A stretch of DNA of 64,000 nucleotides from Thalassococcus sp. S3 (GTDB lineage Bacteria > Pseudomonadota > Alphaproteobacteria > Rhodobacterales > Rhodobacteraceae), in the NCBI RefSeq assembly GCF_004216475.1, contig NZ_CP022303.1:3286001-3350000 (forward strand), given 5' to 3'. The notes beneath the pieces are model-generated. The model ran no database searches, was not told where the DNA came from, and was given only the letters and a program-made list of their open reading frames with translations. Shown one piece after another: positions 8,940 to 18,071 of this stretch; position 1 is the first letter of the stretch, and each line of letters opens with the position of its first letter. The position numbers and the translations under genes were made by a program.

Positions 8940-9673
8940 TCGCAAGCCTGGGTATGTACGACATGCCCGCCCTGCAGCCCGTCAACGACAGGCTCTGGCA
9001 AGAAATCCGGGCGCGCCTTGACAACGGACCCGCCGACCTGACCCGTGACCGCACACTTTGGGATATCTGGGTAAGTCCCGATCTTCTGTTTGCACAGACA
9101 TGCGGCATGCCCTTTCGGACAAAGCTGCACGATCATGTGGCTTTGATCCGAACGCCTGACTATGGGCTGCCCGGATGCCCCCCGGGTCACTACAATTCAG
9201 TGATCGTGGTGCGCGGCGACGATCCAGCCACAGATCTTGCCGATCTTGACGGGGCCGCCCTTGCCTATAACGAGCCTTTGTCTCAATCGGGTTGGGCGGC
9301 AATCTACACGCAGATGAGCGCGCGCGGATATCGGCCGGGCCGATGCATGGCAACCGGCAGCCATGCAGCATCCGCCCGTGCCGTGGCTGACGGAAATGCG
9401 CGCTTTGCCGCGCTAGACGCGCTGACATGGACACTCTTGCAAGACCACGATTTGGCGTTGACCGGATCTCTGCGCGTCTTGATGCGGACCGACCCAACCC
9501 CTGCCCTGCCCTTCATCACGCGCAAAGGCCGTGACACTGAAACGCTTGCCCGTGCTCTGGAGGCCGCGATTGCTGCGTTGCCCGCTTCGGACAAGGCCGC
9601 TCTGCATCTGAAAGGAACGGTGGAGATCCCGGCATCGGCCTACCTTTCAGTCCCTACGCCGCCTGCGCCCTAG
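8936..9673 (+). CDS. PhnD-like periplasmic-binding-fold protein without signal peptide
   Basis: The 245-residue protein resembles the PhnD/phosphonate-binding family (NMT1-like fold). It has WDIWVSPDLLFAQTCGMPF near residue 40-60, GHYNSVIVVR, and a domain-swap region SHAASARAVADG. It begins MIASLGMYDMP and has no export signal, unlike true transporter-binding proteins. No ABC permease or ATPase of the phosphonate type is adjacent. It may be a cytoplasmic ligand sensor or enzyme. The start overlaps the TerB2 stop by 4 nt. Confidence 0.72.
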   Translation: MIASLGMYDMPALQPVNDRLWQEIRARLDNGPADLTRDRTLWDIWVSPDLLFAQTCGMPFRTKLHDHVALIRTPDYGLPGCPPGHYNSVIVVRGDDPATDLADLDGAALAYNEPLSQSGWAAIYTQMSARGYRPGRCMATGSHAASARAVADGNARFAALDALTWTLLQDHDLALTGSLRVLMRTDPTPALPFITRKGRDTETLARALEAAIAALPASDKAALHLKGTVEIPASAYLSVPTPPAP

Positions 9674-9720
9674 GCAAATGCGGTTTCCGTTCGGTCACTT
9701 TGCCCAGTGACTAGGCAAAT
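9670..9720. repeat. Direct repeat CTAGGCAAAT (two copies, 41 bases apart)
   Basis: Identical 10-mers at 9670-9679 and 9711-9720 flank the inverted repeat upstream of the ABC-transporter operon. The first copy overlaps the stop of the PhnD-like gene. They may be part of the same regulatory region. Confidence 0.35.
9694..9711. promoter_or_regulatory. Candidate operator GTCACT-N6-AGTGAC
   Basis: A perfect 6-bp inverted repeat, with 11-12 bases between half-site centres, lies about 90 bases upstream of the ABC-transporter ATPase start. It is the most symmetrical element in the 125-base interval and is placed to control the amine-uptake operon. The regulator is not in the window. Confidence 0.4.
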
Positions 9721-9798
9721 TCGCCGTTTTGCACATTGCATCGGCGCAATTTTTCGGCCCTAGTATCTGCTGATTATTGCCTGCTCCCGGAACTCCTT

Positions 9799-10575
<777 letters not shown>

Positions 10576-10603
10576 ACGCAAAAAATCAAAGGGAGTAAAC
10601 ACC

Positions 10604-11326
10604 ATGAAACACCTGATCCTGAGCACGACCGCTCTGGCCCTCAGCGCCGGGCTGGCCTTTGCCGACACCGTGCGCATGGGCACGGAGGGCGCCTACCCTC
10701 CGTACAACTTCATCAATGACGCGGGCGAGATCGACGGGTTTGAGCGCGAAGTGGGCGACGAGCTGTGCAGCCGCGCGGAACTGACCTGTGAATGGGTCAA
10801 GAACGACTGGGATTCCATCATCCCCAACCTGGTATCGGGCAACTACGACACGATCATCGCGGGTATGAGCATCACCGATGAGCGGGACGAAGTGATTGAC
10901 TTTACACAGGATTACTATCCCCCCACCGCGTCCGCCTATGTCGCCGGATCCGAAGATGTCGATCTTGAAGGTGGCATCGTGGCCGCGCAGACCGCCACCA
11001 TCCAGGCAGGCTTTATCGCGGAGAGCGGCGCGACGCTGGTTGAGTTCGCAACACCCGAAGAAACCATCGCCGCCGTCCGCAACGGTGAAGCAGATGCGGT
11101 CTTTGCGGACCGCGACTTTCTGGTGCCGCTGGTCGAGGAATCGGGTGGTGATCTGATGTTCGTAGGCGACCCGGTGCCGCTGGGCGGTGGCGTTGGCATG
11201 GGCCTGCGGGAAAGCGATACCGAACTGCGCGAGAAATTCGACGCGGCCATCACCTCGATGAAAGAGGACGGCACGCTGAACGAATTGCTGGTCAAATGGT
11301 TCGGCGACGAGGTCGCGACTTACTGA
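10604..11326 (+). CDS. Polar amino acid/amine ABC transporter substrate-binding protein
   Basis: A signal peptide of about 20 residues ends AFA, followed by the SBP family 3 core: TVRMGTEGAYPPYNF, GFEREVGDELCSR, then DWDSIIPNLVSGNYDTIIAGM and ITDERDEVIDFT. Periplasmic proteins of this type deliver amino acids, opines or small amines. The 240-residue length is normal. It sits between the ATPase and the permease genes, with a strong GGGAG ribosome site, and a GC-rich stem-loop follows it. That is typical where the binding protein is made in excess. Confidence 0.9.
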   Translation: MKHLILSTTALALSAGLAFADTVRMGTEGAYPPYNFINDAGEIDGFEREVGDELCSRAELTCEWVKNDWDSIIPNLVSGNYDTIIAGMSITDERDEVIDFTQDYYPPTASAYVAGSEDVDLEGGIVAAQTATIQAGFIAESGATLVEFATPEETIAAVRNGEADAVFADRDFLVPLVEESGGDLMFVGDPVPLGGGVGMGLRESDTELREKFDAAITSMKEDGTLNELLVKWFGDEVATY

Positions 11327-11335
11327 TGCGGTCCC

Positions 11336-11362
11336 GGCGGGCGCGGATCCCCCGCGCCTGCC
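11336..11362 (+). other. Intercistronic stem-loop after the binding-protein gene
   Basis: An 11-bp stem with one G-U pair (11336-11346 with 11352-11362) and a 5-base loop lies 9 bases after the stop codon. No U-run follows. Such structures protect the upstream mRNA and reduce read-through, giving more binding protein than permease. Confidence 0.55.
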
Positions 11363-11418
11363 CTTAAAGCGCGACGCGGCCCGCGAGCATTTGACGGGCG
11401 GGCGATCCAGGTTCCCTG

Positions 11419-12306
11419 ATGTTTTCATACTGTGCCGATCCCGACACGCTGGACACGGTCAGATGGTTATCCTGCTATCTGACGACGGGCGTTCACATGT
11501 CGTTTTACGCGTCCTTTCTGAAAGTGCTCGCCTTGCTTGCCGTCACCGCGCCCGTGGCCCTCGCGGTGGGTTTTCTGGGCGCGATGGCGGCGCGGTCCAG
11601 CCTTTTGCCGGTCAGCCTGCTGGGTAAAGGTTACATCTCCATCGTGAGAGGGGTGCCGGACGTCGCTTTTTTCCTTTTCTTCGTGATCGCCCTTGATCAG
11701 ATGTTCGAATATGTCCGCCACCGCGTGCTCTGCCCAAGCTGGGACGCGCCGGTCCGGCAGGGGAATGAATTCCTGGTCTGCGCCTATGCAAAGCTGCCCC
11801 TTGGAACCGCGCCGGAATGGGTTCATGAGACTTATGGTTTCCTGTTGGCGGTGATTACGTTTGCTATCGTTTTCGGCGCCTTTGCCGCGAATGTCCTGTT
11901 CGGCGGCATGCGCGCCGTTCCCCGCGCGCAACTTGAAACGGCCGAGGCTTACGGCATGAGCCCGCGCCAGACCTTCTGGCGCATTCTGGTGCCGCAAATG
12001 TGGGTCTATGCGCTGCCGGGGCTTTCAAACCTCTGGATGATCCTGATCAAGGCAACGCCCCTTCTGTTTCTGCTGGGCATCGAAGATGTCGTCTATTGGG
12101 CGCGCGAACTGGGCGGGACCAAAACATCGCGCTTTTCCGACTATCCGCACGGTGACTGGCGCATGTGGTACTTTCTGGCCCTCCTGGTCTTTTACCTGAT
12201 GATGACCCGTGTGTCCGAGATTGTGCTGGAACGGCTGATGCAGCGCCTGACCCGCGGTCAGGCGACGGCTGGCGGCGAAGCGCAACGCAAAGAGGCCGTC
12301 GCATGA
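11419..12306 (+). CDS. ABC transporter permease (HisQ-like)
   Basis: The 295-residue inner-membrane protein has about five helices and the EAA cytoplasmic loop (TAEAYGMSPRQTFWRILVP) that docks on the ATPase. It is longer than HisQ because of an insert between the first helices (about residues 95-125, with two cysteines). Its end overlaps the second permease by 4 nt (ATGA), as expected for a heterodimeric permease pair. Confidence 0.9.
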   Translation: MFSYCADPDTLDTVRWLSCYLTTGVHMSFYASFLKVLALLAVTAPVALAVGFLGAMAARSSLLPVSLLGKGYISIVRGVPDVAFFLFFVIALDQMFEYVRHRVLCPSWDAPVRQGNEFLVCAYAKLPLGTAPEWVHETYGFLLAVITFAIVFGAFAANVLFGGMRAVPRAQLETAEAYGMSPRQTFWRILVPQMWVYALPGLSNLWMILIKATPLLFLLGIEDVVYWARELGGTKTSRFSDYPHGDWRMWYFLALLVFYLMMTRVSEIVLERLMQRLTRGQATAGGEAQRKEAVA

Positions 12307-13109
12307 GCTGCTGGGAAACGGTCCAGGCCTACGCCTTCCGCTCCATCGGGTTCGGAGAGCGGCTTTTGCCGCGGTCCGACTTTACCTTGTGCGAGCATTT
12401 CACCCTCATCGGGTCCGGCATGATCTGGAACGTCTATTTCGGCATCACCGCCCTGATCAGCGGCTTCTTTCTTGCCACGCTTCTGGCCCTTGGCAAAATG
12501 TCGAGCCGCGCACTTTATCGCAAGCCTGCGGAATGGTTCATCTTCATCTTCCGGGGCTCGCCCCTCTTCATCCAGTTTTTCTTTGCCTATTTCCTGTTTT
12601 TGAACCTCAAACGGACCAACGATTTCTTCGATCCCTTCACCGCTGCCTGGCTGGGAGCGCTGATCGTTCTGTTCCTGAACACGGCTGCTTATTCGGGCGA
12701 GATTTTTTACGGAGCGCTGCGCTCCATCCCGAAAGGCGACATCGAGGCGGCGGATGCCTATGGGCTTTCGGGCTGGGCCCGCTTTCGCCGGATCATCTGG
12801 CCCACCATGCTGCGGCTGGCCTGGCCCGCCTATACGAACGAGGCCATCTTTCTTTTCCATGCAACGGCGCTGGTCTTCTTCTCAAGCTTCCCGGCCTGGC
12901 AGCAACGGGGCGATGCGCTTTATTATGCCAACTACTTTGCGGACAAGACATTCAACCCCTTCGTGCCCTACCCCATCCTCGCCTTCTATTTCATTCTGTG
13001 CACGCTTGCGATCATCGGGGTGTTCGGCCTTGTGAACCGCCGTCTCAACCGGCATTTGCCCGACGCGACGCGGCCACGGCTGCGCATTCGTCCAAACCTC
13101 ATCCGCTAA
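12303..13109 (+). CDS. ABC transporter permease (HisM-like)
   Basis: The 268-residue membrane protein pairs with the preceding permease. It shows the FRGSPLFIQFFF segment seen in HisM/GlnP families, the EAA loop (EAADAYGLSGWARFRRIIWP), and about five membrane helices ending in a basic tail. The start codon overlaps the previous stop by 4 nt. Longer frames upstream lie inside the HisQ-like gene. It closes the transporter; the ligase genes follow after 64 bases. Confidence 0.9.
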   Translation: MSCWETVQAYAFRSIGFGERLLPRSDFTLCEHFTLIGSGMIWNVYFGITALISGFFLATLLALGKMSSRALYRKPAEWFIFIFRGSPLFIQFFFAYFLFLNLKRTNDFFDPFTAAWLGALIVLFLNTAAYSGEIFYGALRSIPKGDIEAADAYGLSGWARFRRIIWPTMLRLAWPAYTNEAIFLFHATALVFFSSFPAWQQRGDALYYANYFADKTFNPFVPYPILAFYFILCTLAIIGVFGLVNRRLNRHLPDATRPRLRIRPNLIR

Positions 13110-13132
13110 AGTCAGGACCTGTTGATCTTACG

Positions 13133-13149
13133 CCCCCGGCGGGGGTATT
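13133..13149 (+). terminator. Weak GC hairpin after the permease gene
   Basis: CCCCC (13133-13137) pairs with GGGGG (13141-13145) around a GGC loop, followed by TATTT. It could be a partial terminator or processing site between the transporter and the catabolic genes. The short stem limits confidence. Confidence 0.3.
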
Positions 13150-13173
13150 TGCCGAAAGTGGAGAGAGGGACCG

Positions 13174-14496
13174 GTGATAGATCTATCGCAGTACCAGACT
13201 GTCCGGGTTGCGGCCTGTGACCTCAACGGACAGATGCGGGGCAAGCGCCTGCCCGCACGTCTTGCCGACAAGGTGACGGAGGGCACGTTGCGCATGCCGC
13301 TGTCGGTCCTGAACGTCGATCTTTGGGGGGCGGACATCGAGGGAAGCCCGCTGGTTTTCGAAAGCGGGGACGCGGACGGCATATTAAAGCCGACGGATCG
13401 GGGACCGGTTCCGATGCCCTGGCTCTCCGCACCCTCTGCGCTGATCCCGATGGAGATGTTTTGCGAGAACGGGGCCGCATTTGACGGGGACCCCCGCCAC
13501 GCCCTTGCCCGCGTTCTGCGCAAATACAAGGCACTTGGGTGGACGGTTCTGGCCGCGACCGAGATGGAATTCACGCTTGTCGATGATCGCGATGACACGC
13601 TCGTTCCGCCAGCCAACCCCCGCCACGGCCGTGCGCTTCAGGGGGAGGCGATCCTGTCCCTGGCACAGCTCGATGCGTTCGACGTGTTCTTCAGCGCCAT
13701 CTATTCGGGCTGCGACGAGATGGGTATCCCCATGCAATCGGCGATTTCGGAGAGCGGGGTCGGCCAATTCGAGATAACCCTGCACCACCAAGACGCGATG
13801 AAGGCCGCGGATGACGCATGGCTTTTCAAGACACTGGTCCGGGGCCTTGCCCGTGCGCATGGGATGACGGCGACCTTCATGGCCAAACCTTACGCGCAGG
13901 ATGCCGGCAACGGCATGCATGTGCATTTTTCAGTGCTGGATGAGAGCGGCCGCAACGTTTTTGACAACGGTGGACCTAAGGGCACATCGTGCCTCCGGGC
14001 CGCAATAGCGGGATGCCTGCGCGCCATGCCGGCCTCTACCGCGATCCTGGCGCCACATCGCAATTCATATGCGCGGCTCATCCCCGGCTCCCATGCCCCG
14101 ACCGGTGCTGCCTGGGCCTATGAGAACCGAACCGCAGCCATTCGGGTCCCCGGCGGCCCACCCCCGGCGCGCCGGATCGAACATCGCTCGGCCGGCGGTG
14201 ACGTGAACCCCTATCTCACCCTCGCCGCGATGCTGGGCGCGGCACTCGAAGGGATCGAGGCCGATCTGACCCCACCTGCACCGATTGAGGGGAATGCTTA
14301 TGAGCTTGCCGATCTGCCGCAACTGGCACCTGATCTTGAGACAGCGCTTTGCATGCTGGAGCAGGACGACATGATGGCCCGCATTCTCCCCAAGGGCCTG
14401 ATCGACAACTTCTGCGCGACCAAGCGGCAGGAACTGCGACGCTTTGAAGAGATGCCGCAGGACCGCCACTGGACCGTCTATCTGGAGACGGTCTGA
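13174..14496 (+). CDS. Glutamine synthetase-like gamma-glutamyl amine ligase 1 (PuuA-like)
   Basis: The 440-residue protein has the glutamine synthetase catalytic fold. Metal and substrate motifs are ATEMEFTL, GVGQFEITL, NGMHVHFSV and the arginine-rich RRIEHRSAGGDVNPYL. It lacks the adenylylation region of GlnA and is close in layout to gamma-glutamylputrescine synthetase (PuuA). It probably joins glutamate to an amine. The start is a GTG preceded by GAGAGAGGG. It follows the amine-type ABC importer and precedes an amidotransferase and a second ligase, which supports an amine-degradation role. Confidence 0.85.
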   Translation: MIDLSQYQTVRVAACDLNGQMRGKRLPARLADKVTEGTLRMPLSVLNVDLWGADIEGSPLVFESGDADGILKPTDRGPVPMPWLSAPSALIPMEMFCENGAAFDGDPRHALARVLRKYKALGWTVLAATEMEFTLVDDRDDTLVPPANPRHGRALQGEAILSLAQLDAFDVFFSAIYSGCDEMGIPMQSAISESGVGQFEITLHHQDAMKAADDAWLFKTLVRGLARAHGMTATFMAKPYAQDAGNGMHVHFSVLDESGRNVFDNGGPKGTSCLRAAIAGCLRAMPASTAILAPHRNSYARLIPGSHAPTGAAWAYENRTAAIRVPGGPPPARRIEHRSAGGDVNPYLTLAAMLGAALEGIEADLTPPAPIEGNAYELADLPQLAPDLETALCMLEQDDMMARILPKGLIDNFCATKRQELRRFEEMPQDRHWTVYLETV

Positions 14497-14531
14497 CCCC
14501 CTTGTCGCCTCATATGGGGCTGGCTAAGTTG

Positions 14532-14545
14532 AATTTGATCAAATT
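14532..14545. promoter_or_regulatory. Perfect 14-bp palindrome AATTTGATCAAATT
   Basis: The A/T-rich, fully symmetrical palindrome lies 12 bases upstream of the amidotransferase ATG, inside an otherwise GC-rich operon. A repressor bound here would block ribosome access or an internal promoter. It is a strong operator candidate, but the regulator is not in the window. Confidence 0.5.
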
Positions 14546-14556
14546 GACGGTGGCGT

Positions 14557-15237
14557 ATGAAAATTGGCATCCTTCAGACCGGCCACGCCCCGGATGAGTT
14601 GCTGGCATCCTTTGGCGACTATTCGGACATGTTTCAGGCCATGCTGTCCGGGCACGGGTTCGAGTTCGTGGTCTACGACGTGGTCGATATGGAGTTTCCA
14701 CCCGGTGCGGAATGCGCCGATGGCTGGCTGATCACCGGATCAAAGCACGGCGCCTATGAGGATCACGCCTGGATCGCACCGCTTGAAGATCTGATACGGT
14801 CGATCCACGCCAGCAAGCGGCCGCTCATCGGTGTGTGTTTCGGCCATCAGATCATCGCGCAGGCCTTGGGCGGAAAGGTCGAGAAATTCTCGGGCGGGTG
14901 GTCCGTCGGCCTTACGGAATATCAAACGGAGACGGGGGCCATCGCGCTGAACGCGTGGCACCAGGACCAGGTGATTGCCCTTCCCCCCGGCACACGGGTC
15001 CTGGCCAAGAACGATTTCTGCGAAAACGCGATCATTGCCTATGGCGATCACATCTGGACGGTGCAGCCCCATCCCGAGTTCGACCCCGCCTTTCTTGAAG
15101 GTCTGATCCGGACGCGCGGCAAAGGCGTGGTTCCGGACAGACATCTGGCGGCTGCGGCGGCCAGCCTGGAGACCGAAACCTCGAACGCAGAGATTGCGAT
15201 GCAAATGACCACCTTCTTCAAGGCCCATGCCCCATGA
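14557..15237 (+). CDS. Class I glutamine amidotransferase-like hydrolase (PuuD-like role)
   Basis: The 226-residue protein has the class I amidotransferase fold with nucleophile Cys94 in GVCFGHQ and the His-x-Glu of the triad in VQPHPEF. It resembles the GuaA-type domain, not the classical PuuD sequence, but in amine-degradation clusters this family removes the gamma-glutamyl group from the oxidised product. It has no synthetase domain of its own. Its stop overlaps the start of the second ligase by 4 nt. Confidence 0.82.
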   Translation: MKIGILQTGHAPDELLASFGDYSDMFQAMLSGHGFEFVVYDVVDMEFPPGAECADGWLITGSKHGAYEDHAWIAPLEDLIRSIHASKRPLIGVCFGHQIIAQALGGKVEKFSGGWSVGLTEYQTETGAIALNAWHQDQVIALPPGTRVLAKNDFCENAIIAYGDHIWTVQPHPEFDPAFLEGLIRTRGKGVVPDRHLAAAAASLETETSNAEIAMQMTTFFKAHAP

Positions 15238-16592
15238 GCGACTGGATGACCACCCTGCCCGAAGCCGCACAGGCGTATCTGGACGGGCGCAAACTGGACG
15301 AGGTGGAGTGCGTCATCGCCGACCTGCCCGGCATTGCGCGTGGCAAGGCCGTCCCGGCCAGCAAGTTTGCGCGGCAGACCTCCTTTCATCTGCCCGACAG
15401 CATCTTCTTTCAGACCATTACAGGCGATTGGGGCGAAGCCGCCGGAGAAGAAGGCTTTATCGAACGCGACATGATCATGAAGCCGGACATGTCAACGGCG
15501 ACAGCTGCGCCATGGACCGGGGATTGGACGCTGCAGGTCATACATGACGCCCATGACCGGGACGGCACGCCGATCCCGTTCAGTCCGCGCAACGTGCTCA
15601 AACGCGTGGTGGAGCTTTATCACGAGCGCGGCCTGAACCCTGTGGTCGCACCGGAGATGGAGTTTTTCCTGGTTGCACGCAACCTTGATCCGGCAAAGGA
15701 TATCGAGCCGATGATGGGGCGTTCGGGGCGTCCCGCAGCGGCCCGGCAGGCCTATTCCATGACCGCGGTTGACGAGTTTGGCCCGGTGATCGACGACATC
15801 TATGATTTCGCCGAAGCGCAGGGTTTCGAAATCGATGGCATCACGCAGGAAGGCGGCGCGGGTCAGCTAGAGATCAACCTGCGCCATGGTCATCCCGTCA
15901 AGCTTGCCGACGAGGTGTTCTACTTCAAACGTCTCATTCGAGAGGCCGCGTTGCGGCACGATTGCTTTGCCACGTTCATGGCCAAGCCGATCGCGGACGA
16001 GCCGGGCAGCGCGATGCACATTCATCATTCCCTGCTTGATATCGCAACCGGACAGAATGCGTTTGCCGGCCCGCAAGGCGGCGAAACCGATGCCTTTTTC
16101 TATTTCATCGCGGGATTGCAGAACCACCTGCCCAGCGCGATGGCGGTGATGGCGCCTTACGTCAACAGCTACCGGCGTTACGTGAAGGATCACGCGGCAC
16201 CGATCAACCTGGAATGGGCCCGCGACAATCGCACCACGGGGATTAGGATCCCGCTCTCGGGGCCGGAGGCACGGCGTGTCGAGAACCGCATCGCGGGCAT
16301 GGATTGCAATCCCTATCTGGGCATCGCCGCCAGCCTCGCCTGCGGTCTTTTAGGACTGGAAGAGGAGCTGCGTCCCGATCGGCAATTCAAGGGCGATGCA
16401 TATGAAGGAGAGGGGGACATACCGCGCGTGATGGGACAGGCGCTTGACATATTTGACGGCGCCACGCCTTTGCACCGGGTTCTGGGTGAGGAATTCTCAA
16501 GGGTCTATTCCATCGTGAAACGCGCGGAGTACGAGGAATTTCTGCAAGTGATCTCTCCCTGGGAACGCGAACATCTTCTGCTGAACGTCTGA
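15234..16592 (+). CDS. Glutamine synthetase-like gamma-glutamyl amine ligase 2 (PuuA-like)
   Basis: The 452-residue protein is a second glutamine synthetase-fold ligase. Catalytic signatures are APEMEFFLV, GAGQLEINLRHG, SAMHIHHSLLD and RRVENRIAGMDCNPYL. It is only distantly similar to the ligase at 13174, so the pair may use different amines or form a mixed oligomer. The start overlaps the amidotransferase stop by 4 nt. Family knowledge places it in ATP-dependent gamma-glutamylation of amines such as putrescine, ethanolamine or monoalkylamines. Confidence 0.86.
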   Translation: MSDWMTTLPEAAQAYLDGRKLDEVECVIADLPGIARGKAVPASKFARQTSFHLPDSIFFQTITGDWGEAAGEEGFIERDMIMKPDMSTATAAPWTGDWTLQVIHDAHDRDGTPIPFSPRNVLKRVVELYHERGLNPVVAPEMEFFLVARNLDPAKDIEPMMGRSGRPAAARQAYSMTAVDEFGPVIDDIYDFAEAQGFEIDGITQEGGAGQLEINLRHGHPVKLADEVFYFKRLIREAALRHDCFATFMAKPIADEPGSAMHIHHSLLDIATGQNAFAGPQGGETDAFFYFIAGLQNHLPSAMAVMAPYVNSYRRYVKDHAAPINLEWARDNRTTGIRIPLSGPEARRVENRIAGMDCNPYLGIAASLACGLLGLEEELRPDRQFKGDAYEGEGDIPRVMGQALDIFDGATPLHRVLGEEFSRVYSIVKRAEYEEFLQVISPWEREHLLLNV

Positions 16593-16655
16593 ACGTGGCG
16601 CGGGACGCACGCGTGCCTTCAGACAGACAAAGAAACGCGACCGAAAGCCAGTAAG

Positions 16656-17969
16656 ATGCCGCGCCTAAATCTGCTTTATGCCAATGACGAGCCGGGCGCA
16701 TATCCGAAAAGCTGGTACGCGGATACGGCGCCCGCCCTGCCCGCCTTTCCTGCGCTGGAGGAGGATCGGACGGCGGATGTTTGCGTCGTCGGGGGCGGAT
16801 ATACGGGCCTCTCCGCGGCGCTTCAACTTGCTGAAGCGGGTCTGGACGTTGTGCTGCTCGAAGCGCAGCGTGTCGGCTTTGGCGCATCGGGCCGCAATGG
16901 CGGGCAGTTGGGCAGCGGACAGCGGGTCACCCAGGACAGCCTGGAGCCGCTCGTCGGCAAGGATCATGCACGCCATCTCTGGGCGATGGGGCAGGATGCA
17001 AAGGCGTTGGTAAAATCCCTGATCGAACGCCATGCTATTGAATGCGACCTTGTACCCGGCGTGGTCTGGACGGGATCGACACAAGCCGAAGTCGATGATT
17101 TGCACGCCTATGCGAGCCATCTTGATACCGTCTACGGCTACCGGCATATGGAAACGCTGGATGCCAAGGCTTGCATGGCGCTTTGTCCATCACCGGATTA
17201 TCGCGGCGGTATCGTCGACTGGGACGCGGCCCACCTCCACCCCTTGAAACTGGCCTTGGGGTTGGCAAGGGCGGCCGAAACCGCCGGTGTCCATATTCAC
17301 GAACGCAGCGCAGTGAGCGAGATTATCGAGGGCAATCCCGCGCGGGTCGTAACCACCTCCGGCACGATCTCGGCCCGGCATGTCGTTCTTGCGTGCAACG
17401 GATATATGGGCAGTCTGAACCCGCGCGTGGCCGCCCATGTGATGCCGATCAACAACTTCATTGTCGCGACGGAACCCCTGGGGGACCGGGTGAACACCGT
17501 GCTGACGCAGAACGTCGCCGTCGCGGACAGCAAGTTCGTCGTCAACTACTTCCGCCTCACCCTGGACGGGCGCCTCTTGTTTGGGGGTGGTGAGAGCTAT
17601 GGCTATCGGTTCCCATCCGACATTGCAGCCACCGTCCGTAAGCCGATGAGCCGGATCTTTCCGCATCTCGCAGACGTTCCCATCACCCATGCCTGGGGCG
17701 GCACGTTGGCCATCACGATGAAGCGTTTGCCCTATCTCGCGCGGGTTGGGCCAAACATCCTTTCGGCCTCCGGCTATTCGGGGCACGGCGTAGGCACAGC
17801 CACCCATGCCGGCCAACTGATGGCGCAAGCCATACTTGGAGAGAGCGCGGGCTTCGACACGATGGCACGTATTCCCACGACACCTTTCCCCGGAGGTGCG
17901 CGGCTGCGCTCTCCGCTGCTGGCTCTGGCCATGACCTGGTACGCGTTGCGCGACCGGCTGGGCATCTGA
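16656..17969 (+). CDS. FAD-dependent amine oxidoreductase (PuuB/DadA-like)
   Basis: The 437-residue flavoprotein has a dinucleotide-binding motif from about residue 43 (VCVVGGGYTGLSAALQLAEAG), then SGRNGGQLGSGQR. The C-terminal part (SGYSGHGVGTATHAGQL) completes the FAD site. It fits the DAO family branch that contains gamma-glutamylputrescine oxidase, which converts the glutamylated amine to an aldehyde with loss of ammonia. An aldehyde dehydrogenase (PuuC) is missing from the cluster and would have to be supplied elsewhere. Confidence 0.87.
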   Translation: MPRLNLLYANDEPGAYPKSWYADTAPALPAFPALEEDRTADVCVVGGGYTGLSAALQLAEAGLDVVLLEAQRVGFGASGRNGGQLGSGQRVTQDSLEPLVGKDHARHLWAMGQDAKALVKSLIERHAIECDLVPGVVWTGSTQAEVDDLHAYASHLDTVYGYRHMETLDAKACMALCPSPDYRGGIVDWDAAHLHPLKLALGLARAAETAGVHIHERSAVSEIIEGNPARVVTTSGTISARHVVLACNGYMGSLNPRVAAHVMPINNFIVATEPLGDRVNTVLTQNVAVADSKFVVNYFRLTLDGRLLFGGGESYGYRFPSDIAATVRKPMSRIFPHLADVPITHAWGGTLAITMKRLPYLARVGPNILSASGYSGHGVGTATHAGQLMAQAILGESAGFDTMARIPTTPFPGGARLRSPLLALAMTWYALRDRLGI

Positions 17970-18071
17970 CGCCAGGTTCCTTCCGAAAAAGGGTTCGAGG
18001 TTCAAAAAGGGGTTGGCCGGCCCGCCCCCTTAATTTACAATTCGTGAAGGTTCAATTCAGGAAATCGAAAT

